NCBI GenBank assembly: GCA_964497585.1
Contig: CAZCDS010000054.1
Span: 1-46,456, forward strand
DNA: 46,456 bases
Direction of reading: 5' to 3'
Origin: CAZCDS01 sp964497585
Lineage (GTDB): Bacteria > Desulfobacterota > Desulfomonilia > Desulfomonilales > Desulfomonilaceae
Shown here in pieces: positions 17,156 through 26,469 of this stretch. Within the stretch, counting starts at the first letter, position 1. Each line of letters opens with the position of its first letter. The notes beneath the pieces are model-generated. The model searched no databases, was not told the DNA's origin, and saw only the letters and a program-made list of their open reading frames with translations. Both the position numbers and the translations under genes were made by a program.

Positions 17156-17979
17156 ATGCCTGCTGAGATGGATCGAGGGGGGATCAAGAAGAAGATTCTG
17201 GTCGTAGGCGGAGGCCCCTCCGGACTTGAATTTTCTTCGGTTGCTGCCCAGAGGGGCCACGAAGTTGTGGTGTACGAAGCTCGGAATGGGCTGGGTGGCC
17301 AATTGCTCATGGCCGACCGAGAGCCTTCCAAGGGCAAGTCCTATGCGGATCTCATTCGGGACTGTTCCGTGATGCTCAAGAGACGATCGGTTAGAGTCGA
17401 ATTGAATTCACCGGTCGATAGAGAAGTCATCCGCAAAGAAGACCCTGATGTCGTAGTTCTCGCAACCGGGGCGCACGTATCGAGATTCAACTCCATCCCC
17501 ACACAAGGGGTCAATGTGGCAAGTCTGGAAGATGCTCTGCGCTACGATAAGGTTGAGCCGGGTGCCAGAGTGCTGATCTTATCAGGAGAAAGGGCTGGCC
17601 TGGTTACGGCCGAGCACCTCTCGTCCAAAGGATGTCGGGTGTGCCTTGTGGAAGAAGGCGCTCGGTCAGGTAAGATGTGGACATAACAGTCATTTGGCGA
17701 CACATGGCCTGGATCAAAGAGATGAATGTTCAAACTCTGAAACAACACAGTTTGAGGCAGATCGTGAACGGCAAAGCCATGCTTGTCGGGCCTTAGGGAG
17801 AGGAAGTAGAAATTGATGCCGACGTGATAATCCGGGAGGATCCAAGACAATCCCGGCAGGGTCTGGAGCAAAAGATTAGAGATGTCTGCGACAAACTATA
17901 CATTATTGGTGATGCCGTGCTGCCAAGGTCGCTTACGGAAGCCATTCACGAAGGCTTCAAGCTGGGAACACGGGTGTGA
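17156..17979 (+). pseudogene. Broken NADH:flavin oxidoreductase, C-terminal part
   Basis: The first 176 codons encode an FAD/NAD(P)-binding Rossmann domain (VVGGGPSGLEFSSVAAQRGHE, GLGGQL, VVLATGAHVSRF), as in the C-terminal half of 2,4-dienoyl-CoA reductase/old-yellow-enzyme proteins. A stop falls at 17684-17686. The protein resumes in another frame with an internal stop near 17794 (MLVGP then stop then GEEVEIDADVII) and ends YIIGDAVLPRSLTEAIHEGF, the family's usual C-terminus. The N-terminal flavin TIM barrel is absent. It is a truncated, frameshifted remnant. Its position beside an epimerase-like gene and an acyl-CoA ligase fits a former acyl-CoA catabolism cluster. Confidence 0.8.
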
Positions 17980-18013
17980 GGGTTTCATCCACAGTTCAGA
18001 AAAGGAGTGAGAC

Positions 18014-18439
18014 GTGATCAACATAGAGAAGATTGACCACATATGCATTGCGGTCCGGGATTTGAAGACAGCAACGGACCTTTGGGGAAGGTTCCTGGGA
18101 AAGATGAAACCGGATCTTGTCTACAGACACGAAGCTGAGGCAATCGACGTGGCACGCTATTATGTGGGCGAGGTCGGATATGAAATCATGGCCTCAACGC
18201 GTGAAGGAAGTGACGTGGACCGCTTTATCGAGAAGCATGGTGAGGGTGTTATGCTCATTTCATTCAAGGTGCCCGACACCTTGGCGGCAATGGGGCTTCT
18301 CAAGGAGAACGGGTTTGAAATGATCGATCACGAACCGCGCGCCTGGGGTAATGCTCGCTATGCGTTCTTGAACCCGAAGTTCATGAACGGCGTGCTTGTC
18401 GAGGTCATCGACGGCACTCCCGACGAGCCGTCGTCGTAA
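18014..18439 (+). CDS. Methylmalonyl-CoA epimerase-like VOC protein
   Basis: A 141-residue vicinal-oxygen-chelate protein aligning along its length with methylmalonyl-CoA epimerase: IDHICIAVRDL (His9), GYEIM (Glu57), FIEKHGEGV, GFEMIDHEPR, YAFLNPKFMNGVLVEV (Glu130). The family's GLHHIAF motif, which gives a metal-ligand histidine, is GVMLISF here (Met80-Leu81), so the usual metal site is incomplete. It may be an epimerase with altered chemistry, a binding protein, or act on another acyl-CoA. The start is GTG with AAAGGAG five bases upstream. It lies 34 bases after the broken oxidoreductase and converges with the ligase gene. Confidence 0.75.
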   Translation: MINIEKIDHICIAVRDLKTATDLWGRFLGKMKPDLVYRHEAEAIDVARYYVGEVGYEIMASTREGSDVDRFIEKHGEGVMLISFKVPDTLAAMGLLKENGFEMIDHEPRAWGNARYAFLNPKFMNGVLVEVIDGTPDEPSS

Positions 18440-18571
18440 CGGTCCCGAGTTCGCGGCAGCCACAGCGGAGAAGAGACTGCAGCCGGAGACGACCCTCCGG
18501 GACTGTGGGCGGGCTGGGAACAAGCCGGAGAACATCAACCGGCGATGCGGAGAATCGAAATTCATTTCGCG

Positions 18572-20215
18572 TCATTTCGTTTTCTCGGCCAGCCTTCTTC
18601 TCTCCTCGCTTCTGATCTCCTTTCTGAGCAGTTTGCCGACTTTCGACTTGGGCAACATATCTCGGAATTCTATGTACTGTGGTACTTTGTATGAAGCCAG
18701 TCGATCCCGGCACCATCTTGTCAGCTCGGCTCCGCTTACTCCCCGAGTGTCCTCCTTCAACACCACTATGGCTTTGATTCTTTCTCCCAACTTCTGATCG
18801 GGAACCCCTACGACGCACGCGCCGATCACGGCAGGGTGATCCTGAAGTACTGCCTCGATTTCGGAACACGAGACGCGGTAGCCCTTGTGTTTGATGATGT
18901 CGGCTCGACGGTCCACGTACGATAGTTCCCCCTCTGCATCGAGCCGAACGAAATCGTTCATCCGGTACCAGACTTCACCGTCGATCTCTACATAAGCCTG
19001 GGCGGTTTCTTCAGGCTTGTTCCAGTATTCCTTGGAGATAAAATCCGATGTCACCAACAGCTCTCCGGGCTCTCCAACCGCCACAGGCTCCAAGGTATCC
19101 GGGTCTACGACCATCGTCTTTCGCGATGGTAAGGGCATTCCCACCTTCGTGGGTGAGGGCTCTCGGTCCAGGGGACTCATCGCGGTGAAGCCGACCTCAG
19201 TCGCGCCGTATACCTGGTAGATAGGCTGATTGAACGTGTTCTTCCACCGATTAAAGATCTCTACCGGCAGGACGTCACCGCCGCTCCAGCAATAGCGCAG
19301 GGAACTCAAATCAAACAGGTCGAGCCGATCGTTTTCGAGTATCATGCGATACAGGGTGGGAGCCCCAAGAAACAGCGTCACTCTGTACCTTTGGATCGCA
19401 TCCAGGATGGCGTCAACCTGAGGGATAGGCATCAAGACCGACGAGTTTCCCATGCCCAGGATCATTCCGAGAATCATGCCTTGCGCCATCTGGTGAAACA
19501 GCGGATTTACCATGATCAAGCTGTCCTGTGCTTCGCGAACACGGCCTGAGCCCATCTCTCGTATCTCGTTCACGAAGGATACCATTCCCGCGTGGGTGGC
19601 GATGCATCCCTTCGGGAATCCCGTGGTGCCGCCGGTATACAAGATGTAGCAAAGTTGCCGGTTTGGATCCATGTCCACTCTTGGGGGATCGGCTGGGTAG
19701 TTACTCAGGAGCTGCCCAAAGAGATGAACGCCAGCATCTTTTTCGATCTTGCCTTTGGGGACTGTGTCGAAAAGAAAGCCAAACGCCTTCTTGTACCAGG
19801 GCAACATGTCGTCATAAGTCGTGACGATAACTTGCTCCAGACCTGTCTCTCGAAGGACTTCCTTGACGTACCTGAAATTCGTGTCGAGACAGAGGATCGT
19901 CTTGGACCCCGAGTCTTCGATCAGGTACTTGATTTCATGGGGAGTGTAGATTGGGGACACGGGCACCGGGACACCGCCGATCAATTGAGCCCCAAAATAA
20001 CAGATCAGAAACTGAGGGCAGTTGGGGATGTAGAGCATCACTTTGTCGTCCCGCCGTACCCCCAAATCGTCCAAAGCCGTGGCAAACCTCCGTATTTTGT
20101 CCATAAGCTCCCGATAGGTAAATTCTTTTCCGAGATAGATCAGGGCCGTTTTCTCTGGGTGCTTTTCACACGATCGAGAAAATCCGTCGATAACGAATTC
20201 GCCGCCTTGGGACAT
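18572..20215 (-). CDS. Acyl-CoA ligase (AMP-forming)
   Basis: A 547-residue member of the AMP-dependent synthetase family, which activates a carboxylic acid through an acyl-adenylate to its CoA thioester. Core motifs are intact: YTGGTTGFPKG (ATP loop), YGATEVGF, YRMNDFVRLDAEGELSYVDRRADIIKHKG with the hinge aspartate, and the catalytic lysine region PKSKVGKLLRKEI. The substrate cannot be told from sequence; medium- or long-chain fatty acids or aromatic and alicyclic acids are possible. It is the last gene of the liv-type operon, 12 bases after livF, which suggests that the imported compound is its substrate. Confidence 0.88.
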   Translation of the reverse strand: MSQGGEFVIDGFSRSCEKHPEKTALIYLGKEFTYRELMDKIRRFATALDDLGVRRDDKVMLYIPNCPQFLICYFGAQLIGGVPVPVSPIYTPHEIKYLIEDSGSKTILCLDTNFRYVKEVLRETGLEQVIVTTYDDMLPWYKKAFGFLFDTVPKGKIEKDAGVHLFGQLLSNYPADPPRVDMDPNRQLCYILYTGGTTGFPKGCIATHAGMVSFVNEIREMGSGRVREAQDSLIMVNPLFHQMAQGMILGMILGMGNSSVLMPIPQVDAILDAIQRYRVTLFLGAPTLYRMILENDRLDLFDLSSLRYCWSGGDVLPVEIFNRWKNTFNQPIYQVYGATEVGFTAMSPLDREPSPTKVGMPLPSRKTMVVDPDTLEPVAVGEPGELLVTSDFISKEYWNKPEETAQAYVEIDGEVWYRMNDFVRLDAEGELSYVDRRADIIKHKGYRVSCSEIEAVLQDHPAVIGACVVGVPDQKLGERIKAIVVLKEDTRGVSGAELTRWCRDRLASYKVPQYIEFRDMLPKSKVGKLLRKEIRSEERRRLAEKTK

Positions 20216-20227
20216 GTCCAGCGCCCC

Positions 20228-20989
20228 CTATTCCTCTTCCATGCCGAAGTAGGCCGATTTCACATCCTCGTTCTCCATCAGTTCCTGCGCGATCCCTTCC
20301 ACGACAATTCCTCCGTTCTCCAAAACGTAGCCGTAGTCTATGATAGGGAAAATCGGACGGGCATATTGCTCGCTGATTAGTGTGGTGAGGCCCAATTCCT
20401 GCCGAATGTCCACAATAGCGTTGACTAGGACATCCTCCATGACGGGGCTCAGGCCCAGCAGGGGTTCGTCAAGCAGGAGCAACTTGGGCTGAGCCATCAA
20501 AGCCCGACCGATGGCGAGCATCTGCTGCTCGCCTCCGCTCAGAAAACCCGCTTCTCGCTTCTGAAGCCTCGTCAAAGCGGGGAATATGGCAAAAATGTAG
20601 TCGAGGGTCCTTCGAGCCTCGCTCCGGGTCGCAATAATTCCGCCGATCCTGAGGTTCTCGATGACGGTACTCTCCTGGAATACTCGTCTCCTTTCCGGAC
20701 ACAACACTATCCCTCGCCGCGCCCGCTGGCTCGGTTCCACATCCGCTATTTCTTTTCCCTCAAACAGGATCTGGCCGAGGACGGTAATTCTTATACCGCC
20801 CTTCATCTTTTCTTTTCTTGCTGTATCCAGAATCATCCCCGAAAGAGTGTACATCAGGCTGGTTTTACCAGCGCTATTCGCGCCGAACACACCTGTTACC
20901 ATTCCATCCTTACAGCGAAGGTTTACGTTATTTACCCCGATCGCGTTTTCATAGAAGACTACCAAGTTCCGCACTTCGAGGAGGTTCAT
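20228..20989 (-). CDS. livF: Branched-chain amino-acid-type ABC ATPase LivF
   Basis: A 253-residue ATP-binding subunit. Walker A is GANSAGKTS (residues 36-44), the signature LSGGEQQMLAIGRALM, Walker B LLLLDEP followed by LLGLSPV, and the H-loop position is in LISEQYA. The LSP after Walker B is typical of LivF. Its ATG overlaps the stop of livG as ATGA, showing translational coupling. Two such ATPases with LivH and LivM form a hydrophobic amino-acid transporter-type importer; related systems also carry amides, urea and aromatic acids. In Walker A the usual NGAGK is NSAGK, a mild deviation. Confidence 0.9.
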   Translation of the reverse strand: MNLLEVRNLVVFYENAIGVNNVNLRCKDGMVTGVFGANSAGKTSLMYTLSGMILDTARKEKMKGGIRITVLGQILFEGKEIADVEPSQRARRGIVLCPERRRVFQESTVIENLRIGGIIATRSEARRTLDYIFAIFPALTRLQKREAGFLSGGEQQMLAIGRALMAQPKLLLLDEPLLGLSPVMEDVLVNAIVDIRQELGLTTLISEQYARPIFPIIDYGYVLENGGIVVEGIAQELMENEDVKSAYFGMEEE

Positions 20990-21744
20990 TTGGACCTTTC
21001 TCCGCCCATATATGCCTTCTTGACTGCATCGCTTTTCATCGTTTCCTTGGGTGGGCCTTCGGCGATCTTTACACCGAAGTTCATGACGAGCACCCTGTTG
21101 GCCACTCGGAACAGCTCCCGCAATCGGTGCTCGACCATGATCAGCGTGACTCCCTGCATTGTAAGCTTCTCCAAGAAAGGTACCATACTAGTGATCTCGG
21201 ACATGCTCAGTCCGGAAAAAACCTCATCGCAGAGAATTACCTCGGGCTTGAGGGCAATGCACCGTGCCAGTTCCAGCCGCTTCTGGTAGCCCAAAGGAAG
21301 AGAGCCGGCGATCTTGTACGGAACCCGAGCGTCGCGCTCGAAACCTATTTCCTCAAGAATATCGATGGCCACCGAGTCCAGGTCTCCCAACTTTCCCGTG
21401 GCACCCTTCTTGATGCGGGGCGAATTGAGCGGAACGATCAGGTTCTTGAAGGCCGGAAGACTGTGATATGGCCTCATGACCTGGAACGTGCGAACCAGGC
21501 CGAGATTGGCGATCTTGTTCGGCGGAAGCCCTGTTATTTCTTTTCCTTTGAAGATGATCCGGCCGCTATCCGGCTTGAGGAAGCCGGTGAGGAGGTTGAC
21601 CAGGGTCGTCTTGCCCGCGCCGTTGGGTCCGATCACACCGAGTACATCCCCTCGATCCAGGGTGAAACCGACATCCACGACAGCCTTGACCCCGCCGAAG
21701 GACTTGCTAACGTCCCGGACATCGAGCAGAGTATCAGCCGCCAT
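20986..21744 (-). CDS. livG: Branched-chain amino-acid-type ABC ATPase LivG
   Basis: A 252-residue ATP-binding subunit with Walker A GPNGAGKTT, the family-specific VRTFQ Q-loop (LVRTFQVMRPYHSL), and Walker B VILCDEVFSGLS with H-loop MVEHRL. The signature region reads SLPLGYQKRLELARCIAL, where LSYGQQR is usual. The ATG at 21744 follows GGGAGAAGG; the upstream TTG that would extend it into livM is not needed. There is a two-base gap from the livM stop. Confidence 0.9.
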   Translation of the reverse strand: MAADTLLDVRDVSKSFGGVKAVVDVGFTLDRGDVLGVIGPNGAGKTTLVNLLTGFLKPDSGRIIFKGKEITGLPPNKIANLGLVRTFQVMRPYHSLPAFKNLIVPLNSPRIKKGATGKLGDLDSVAIDILEEIGFERDARVPYKIAGSLPLGYQKRLELARCIALKPEVILCDEVFSGLSMSEITSMVPFLEKLTMQGVTLIMVEHRLRELFRVANRVLVMNFGVKIAEGPPKETMKSDAVKKAYMGGERSK

Positions 21745-21746
21745 GA

Positions 21747-22757
21747 TCACACCTTCTCCCAACGTTCAAACTGATGATATCTTCGTTCGAGGTAATTCAT
21801 CAGGCCTTCGGGTTTGTAGAGGATGAAGATCAAAAGGATGGTACAGTAGAGCACCACTCTCAGTTGGCCGAATCCGCGCAGTGCCTCGGAGAGCGGGGTC
21901 AGGATCAACGCGCCGATAACCGGACCGGTGAGGGTTCCCATACCCCCCATGACGGTGGCTGCGATGGGCAGGATGGAGAAATCCATGGCAAAGAGCGATA
22001 GGCCCAGCCACCCATAAAGATGCGCCTGATAGGCTCCCGCAAAGCAGCCGAAGAGCGCAGCGATAAATACTGCCAGGACGCGATAGCGGAATATGCTGAT
22101 TCCGGACGCCAAGACCGCCTGATCGTTGTCCTTGATACCCGTCATGATGAGGCCCACGTCCTCAGTCACCAGCCGCCTCAGACCGAAGAGGGCCACGAGC
22201 ACGGCGATCAGAATCGCGTACTGCTCCACCCAGTTGTTATAGAGGATGTCGAGGCCGCTGATTCCCTCCGTGCTCCCGAACAGGCTCAGCGCTACAATGA
22301 TGTTCCTCGCGAAAAGCGGCAGCATGAAGGTGATAATCGCGAAGTATATGCCCCGCAGTCTGAGACAGGGCATTAACGTCAGCGTGCTCAAGAAGGCGCC
22401 GATGACCGCCCCGAGAGGAACGGAGACCACAGGGGGAAATCCTGCGTACGCATTGAGGAGACCGGCCGCATATCCGCCAAAGCCGATGAACAGGGCCCCG
22501 CCCAGGCAGACCAGCCCCACAAACCCGGCCAGGAAATCAAATCCCAGAGACAATATGGCAAAGATCCCCGCTGCGCAGAGCACTCGTTGCCAGTAGAGGT
22601 CCAACACAAAAGGCATCACGAGGAGGCCCACGATCAGGAGCAGCCTCGGCCCCAGCAGGTATGCCATCTCCCTCCAAGAAGCAAGGCTGTACAGTCCCTC
22701 ACTCCGGACTTTGACACTCCGATCCAACCTTTTCTTTCGCCGGTCCGGTGACGGCAT
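21747..22757 (-). CDS. livM: Branched-chain amino-acid-type ABC permease LivM
   Basis: A 336-residue inner-membrane permease with about nine or ten hydrophobic segments and the LivM pattern SLGFDFLAGFVGLVCLGGALFIGFGGYAAG, then IKDNDQAVLASGI (the EAA-like coupling loop) and YKPEGLMNYLERR at the C-terminus. The ATG at 22757 overlaps the livH stop by one base. A much longer upstream extension of the frame would run through livH and is rejected. Confidence 0.9.
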   Translation of the reverse strand: MPSPDRRKKRLDRSVKVRSEGLYSLASWREMAYLLGPRLLLIVGLLVMPFVLDLYWQRVLCAAGIFAILSLGFDFLAGFVGLVCLGGALFIGFGGYAAGLLNAYAGFPPVVSVPLGAVIGAFLSTLTLMPCLRLRGIYFAIITFMLPLFARNIIVALSLFGSTEGISGLDILYNNWVEQYAILIAVLVALFGLRRLVTEDVGLIMTGIKDNDQAVLASGISIFRYRVLAVFIAALFGCFAGAYQAHLYGWLGLSLFAMDFSILPIAATVMGGMGTLTGPVIGALILTPLSEALRGFGQLRVVLYCTILLIFILYKPEGLMNYLERRYHQFERWEKV

Positions 22758-23644
22758 CAAACCCGCTCCTCCAGCTCCTTTTGCTTGCCCAGTAACCCGG
22801 AAGGTTTCACCAACAAGACCAGGATGATCGTTCCCACCAGAACCACGGATTCCCAAAGCGCCCCGAAACAGTACGTGCTCACTTTCATGGCGAATCCGAC
22901 GAGAAAGGACGCGAGAACAGTGCCGGTCCAGCTCCCCAGGCCCCCAATGATGCATACCGCCAGAGCGTACACGAGGACATGGTATCCCGCCTCACAGGTT
23001 ATGTTTCCCAGAGGCAGAATGATCACCGCAGCCAGTCCGGCCAAGGCTGACCCAATCGCCAAGGATATCATCGCCACCCAATCGGAATTTACTCCCAGCA
23101 TCATTGCGGCCTGTTCGTCCTGGGCTATCGCACGCAGCGAGAGACCGATCTTAGTATGATGCGTGAAGATCCACAGAGCCGTCACCAGGACAACGCCCGC
23201 GGCCACGACAATTAACCGCTGATAATCCACGAATACGTTGAAAAGCTCGATTTTGCCTGCAAAGAAGGGTTTCAAGACATAGTTCGGCCCGATGAAACCC
23301 TTGAAGCCGCCGATTCCCTGGAGCCGCAAGCCCTCAAGGATGATAAGGCCCACAGCGAACGAGGCAATGATCTCGGAAGTGGGCATTCCTCTCAACCGGA
23401 TCAGCACGAACCGATATATGGCCAGTCCCAGGACCGAGGCAATGACCAGGGATACGAGAATGGCAAGCCCGTAGTTGAGGTGCAGGTCGTTGACGAGTGA
23501 CCATGTCAGGAAACCCACCAGGACGTAGATGGATCCGTGAGCGAAATTCGGAACCCGACTGACTCCGTAGACCAAGCTGAAACCTATTGCCATGAGGACA
23601 AAGGTCAGACTGTTGATGGCTCCATATATGAGCACCGTCTCCAT
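22757..23644 (-). CDS. livH: Branched-chain amino-acid-type ABC permease LivH
   Basis: A 295-residue inner-membrane permease with the LivH signatures GFSLVYGVSRVPNFAHGSIYV and RAIAQDEQAAMMLGVN (coupling loop), about eight membrane helices, and a KPSGLLGKQKE C-terminus. The ATG at 23644 follows GGAGG at seven bases; 12 extra upstream codons are out of character. It follows the binding-protein gene after 66 bases that contain a hairpin. Confidence 0.9.
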   Translation of the reverse strand: METVLIYGAINSLTFVLMAIGFSLVYGVSRVPNFAHGSIYVLVGFLTWSLVNDLHLNYGLAILVSLVIASVLGLAIYRFVLIRLRGMPTSEIIASFAVGLIILEGLRLQGIGGFKGFIGPNYVLKPFFAGKIELFNVFVDYQRLIVVAAGVVLVTALWIFTHHTKIGLSLRAIAQDEQAAMMLGVNSDWVAMISLAIGSALAGLAAVIILPLGNITCEAGYHVLVYALAVCIIGGLGSWTGTVLASFLVGFAMKVSTYCFGALWESVVLVGTIILVLLVKPSGLLGKQKELEERV

Positions 23645-23671
23645 GCTTCGCCTCCGCCACAAGCTTGCCGG

Positions 23672-23704
23672 TCGCCCCAAGGCCGAGAGCCGACCTTGGG
23701 GCGA
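23672..23704 (-). terminator. Hairpin between livK and livH
   Basis: TCGCCCCAAGG (23672-23682) and CCTTGGGGCGA (23694-23704) form a perfect 11-base-pair stem with an 11-base loop. There is no T tract. In binding-protein-first operons such a hairpin commonly stabilises the upstream message or attenuates read-through, giving more binding protein than permease. Confidence 0.6.
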
Positions 23705-23710
23705 TGCAGA

Positions 23711-24994
23711 CTACTTCTTCTTCATCCACGGTGGCAGCTTGATCTCCCCCATTGCCGCCGCTTTGGGGAAGATCTGGACTCGTTGCCCGTCCTGCCACTG
23801 AACCCAGCACCCCAGCACGCTCTTCTGGGGGTCATAGCCATAGATGATCTGATGATTCTTGTCGAAACGAATGGTTCCTCGAACCGCCTTCAGGTCCGTC
23901 TTCTCCAACGCTTTGATCAGCGCGTCGTTGTCCAGACTACCCGCCCGTTCAATGGCATCCTTGAGTACATACATGGCCTCGTAAGCGCTTACGCATCCTG
24001 TGCTTCGGGGAGGCACCTTCCAGCGCTTCTTGAACGCGTTGTAGAATTTCATCGCTTTGGGGGTAGCCTTGGTGGGCACGTTTCCCGTTTCAGAAAGGGT
24101 GACTATGGTATACGCGCACTTGCCGTCGGTGGCCTTCCAGAAGCCGGGATCTTCGGCCGCGCCGATGAATCCCATGGGGAGCGCGGGAACTTCCAGGCTA
24201 CTCCACTGCTTAAGCAAGATGGAGGTTTCCGGTGAATAGGCCCAAACGAAGAGTATCTGGGCGCCGGATTTCTTGCATTCCGTCAAAGCGGAGGAATAGT
24301 CCGTCGTCCCGATGGGATGCTGATCCTTGCCCACAATCTTCCAGCCGCCTTTACTGGCCAGTTTCTCCACGATTCCCGCAGCCTTACGGCACATAAGGCT
24401 GTCGTCAATTGACACGTACATCTTGTCGAAGCCGTACTTCTCCTTCATGGATCGCAGAAGGTCCAGGGCCTCTTTGATGTACCATTTGACGCTGCCGCTC
24501 TCCCGGAACGAGAAACGGTACTTCTCCCTGTTGCTGGCGACCTTTTTATCCCAACTGGGGGTGTAGCAACCAATGCTGACCACATCGACTTTCTTATAGC
24601 GGGAATACAGATCCATGGCCGCCATGCCGCACTCGGACATGCACGGCCCTCCGGCCACCATATCTACCTTCTTCTGCAGGATCAGCTTCTCGATGGCCAG
24701 CAAGACCGCGCTGGTGGGAACTCCCGGCTCTTCATCGCGGCTGTCGGTGATTTCCAGCTTGAACGGCCGCATCACGCCGCCCACCTTGACCCCTCCAGCA
24801 GCGTTGATCTCCTCGGTAGCGAGAATCATGCCTCGCTCGCCGTTCTGGCCGTACGTGCTGGCACGCGGAACAGGCGCTCCCACCACGATAGGTTCACCCT
24901 TTTTGGCCGCATGAACTACGATAAGTCCGAGACCGATCCCCAGCACGGCCACGGCCATTGACACCGCCAGTAAACGAAACACACCTTTGCCCAT
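23711..24994 (-). CDS. Periplasmic binding protein of the liv-type importer
   Basis: A 427-residue type I periplasmic binding protein (Peripla_BP_6/LivK-like). It has a signal peptide (residues 1-30, LLAVSMAVAVLGIGLGLIVVHA), the entry motif IVVGAPVPRASTYGQNGERG, ATEEINAAGGVKV, ITDSRDEEP, VDMVAGGPCMSECG, and a C-terminal domain with YEAMYVLKDAIERAGSLDNDAL and GTIRFDKNHQ. It captures the substrate for LivHMGF. The ATG follows AAAGGAGG. Homologues bind amino acids, amides, urea, aromatic acids or short organic acids; the ligand is not evident, but the downstream acyl-CoA ligase favours a carboxylic acid. Confidence 0.88.
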   Translation of the reverse strand: MGKGVFRLLAVSMAVAVLGIGLGLIVVHAAKKGEPIVVGAPVPRASTYGQNGERGMILATEEINAAGGVKVGGVMRPFKLEITDSRDEEPGVPTSAVLLAIEKLILQKKVDMVAGGPCMSECGMAAMDLYSRYKKVDVVSIGCYTPSWDKKVASNREKYRFSFRESGSVKWYIKEALDLLRSMKEKYGFDKMYVSIDDSLMCRKAAGIVEKLASKGGWKIVGKDQHPIGTTDYSSALTECKKSGAQILFVWAYSPETSILLKQWSSLEVPALPMGFIGAAEDPGFWKATDGKCAYTIVTLSETGNVPTKATPKAMKFYNAFKKRWKVPPRSTGCVSAYEAMYVLKDAIERAGSLDNDALIKALEKTDLKAVRGTIRFDKNHQIIYGYDPQKSVLGCWVQWQDGQRVQIFPKAAAMGEIKLPPWMKKK

Positions 24995-25776
24995 GACAGG
25001 CCTCCTTTCTGTTTTTGATTCTCCTGTCTGTTGGTTCTTGTGTTGGTCGTAACGGTTTTGCTATCGGCTGCCGGCTCACAACTGGACCGGGCAGGCGACT
25101 TATCGACTGCACTGGAGGCATCTTGGGGCCTGGGCCATGTCCTGATTCGGTGGGAAGCGGGACTCCGCGTTCCAGAAGTCTTATCCCCTTTCCGCCAAGA
25201 GGAAGGTGAGGGCGGCGAATTCCCTCAAAGGGCAGATGGTTTGGGGCAGAGGCCGAGTCCTGTGGCCCTATACCTAACAACCGGGATCGTCTGCTTGGCG
25301 TCATCAGGCCGCAATGCTCTGAATAGGATTGTTTGTCGTTTTCGGATTGGTGACTGTCGTCCAGGTAACCAAATACCATCATGCAGCCAGATTTGCACGT
25401 TCTTTTTTCAGATGATTCAGTCGCCGTAGGCGGTGGCCTTGGCGTAAATTCCTCCCAACCCCGCCTTTCATGATCAGGAACGCCTTACGATATTCTCGTG
25501 AGCAGCCGTCATCCGCCGATAGGAGAGCTTTTCTAGTCTCAGAGCACAAGAATCCGCGGCTCGTATCGCGTTTCATAAGTACCTTGCCAATGAGCCAGGT
25601 TAGCACGTCGTCGAGTCTGTATTTCAAACGAAATACCACCGACGACTCATTGACCTCCCAATGTTAATTTTCACTTGAGATTGCTCGCAATTTCCTGATT
25701 ATCTAGGACCGACCGCCTGATTTTCATATTGCTTTGACCGGGCGAGATTCTTGCTGTCTGCCGGGCCGATGACGGA
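24995..25776. other. Gene-free stretch upstream of the liv operon
   Basis: This should contain the liv operon promoter, but none is convincing. A minus-strand frame at 25379-25639 (86 codons, LTWLIGKVLMKRDTSRGF) is basic and matches no domain I recognise. It has no clear ribosome-binding site and is left as doubtful. Confidence 0.4.
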
Positions 25777-26112
25777 TCAGAATATTTCCGCGGCCGCGAG
25801 TCGGGCCTGTTCTCCACTGACGCTCATGGATTGATCATTTGCCGCTGCGATAGGGGCGTCTCTTGCCAGGTTGTTGGCTTTTCTGAAGAGACCTCCGGAT
25901 TCCTGATGAATTGCCGTTATGGCTGCGTCCTCGAAGACGTTTGTGTTGACTCCTTCGATGCAGAAGTGGTGAAAGAGATACCGGTTCATCGTGTCCCTTG
26001 AAAGGGGTTTCAGGTGGCGCCGGGCCGTTCTGCCGAAATGGTCTGTCAGGTCTGCCGAAGCTTGATTGGGGCCCTGCGGGTGTCCGGTGAACCGGCCAAA
26101 GGGAGCCTGACC
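25777..26112 (-). pseudogene. TniB/ExeA-type transposition ATPase, C-terminal relic
   Basis: The last 110 codons of a minus-strand frame match the C-terminus of AAA ATPases that assist transposition (TniB, ExeA-like, IS21 IstB group): LKPLSRDTMNRYLFHHFCIEG, FEDAAITAIHQESGGLFRKANNLARDAPIAAA, and A..E at the end. Upstream, the Walker A and B region is not present in any frame, and the preceding codons are non-homologous. No partner DDE transposase is nearby. It is a relic of a helper gene. Confidence 0.6.
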
Positions 26113-26421
26113 GGTGGAAGCGATGAATATTGATAATACGAACGAAAGGAGGGATATCTCACCGGTATGACGGAAAAGGAGGCAGGTTTTCGTGAGGGCG
26201 CATTGGTCCTTTGGGATCTGTAGTTGATCCGTCAAGATGGGCCCTTGGATGGGTTGGGGGATAGGGGGATGCACGGACACGGCCGTCACGAGGCGTCCGG
26301 ACAAAATCTGATTTGAAAGCACTGGCTTGATAAAGCCCGTTTGTCCCCTTCGTGAAGGAGCCCCTTGCGTCAGGCCTCCAGTATCCAAAAGCGAGGTTCC
26401 TCGTTGATCCCGGTGCCTTGC

Positions 26422-26441
26422 GGCCTTCTGTGTCCAGAAGG
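26422..26441 (-). terminator. Hairpin after the PLP decarboxylase gene
   Basis: GCCTTCTG and CAGAAGGC form a perfect eight-base-pair stem with a four-base loop, about 29 bases beyond the stop of the minus-strand decarboxylase gene. It lacks a T run, so terminator activity is only possible. Confidence 0.35.
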
Positions 26442-26469
26442 CTTCAGTTACTGCCTACGGGGTGGACTT

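Noticed and set aside
20818..21774. A 318-codon plus-strand frame over livG
   Set aside because: Antisense to a gene with intact Walker motifs; no family features of its own.
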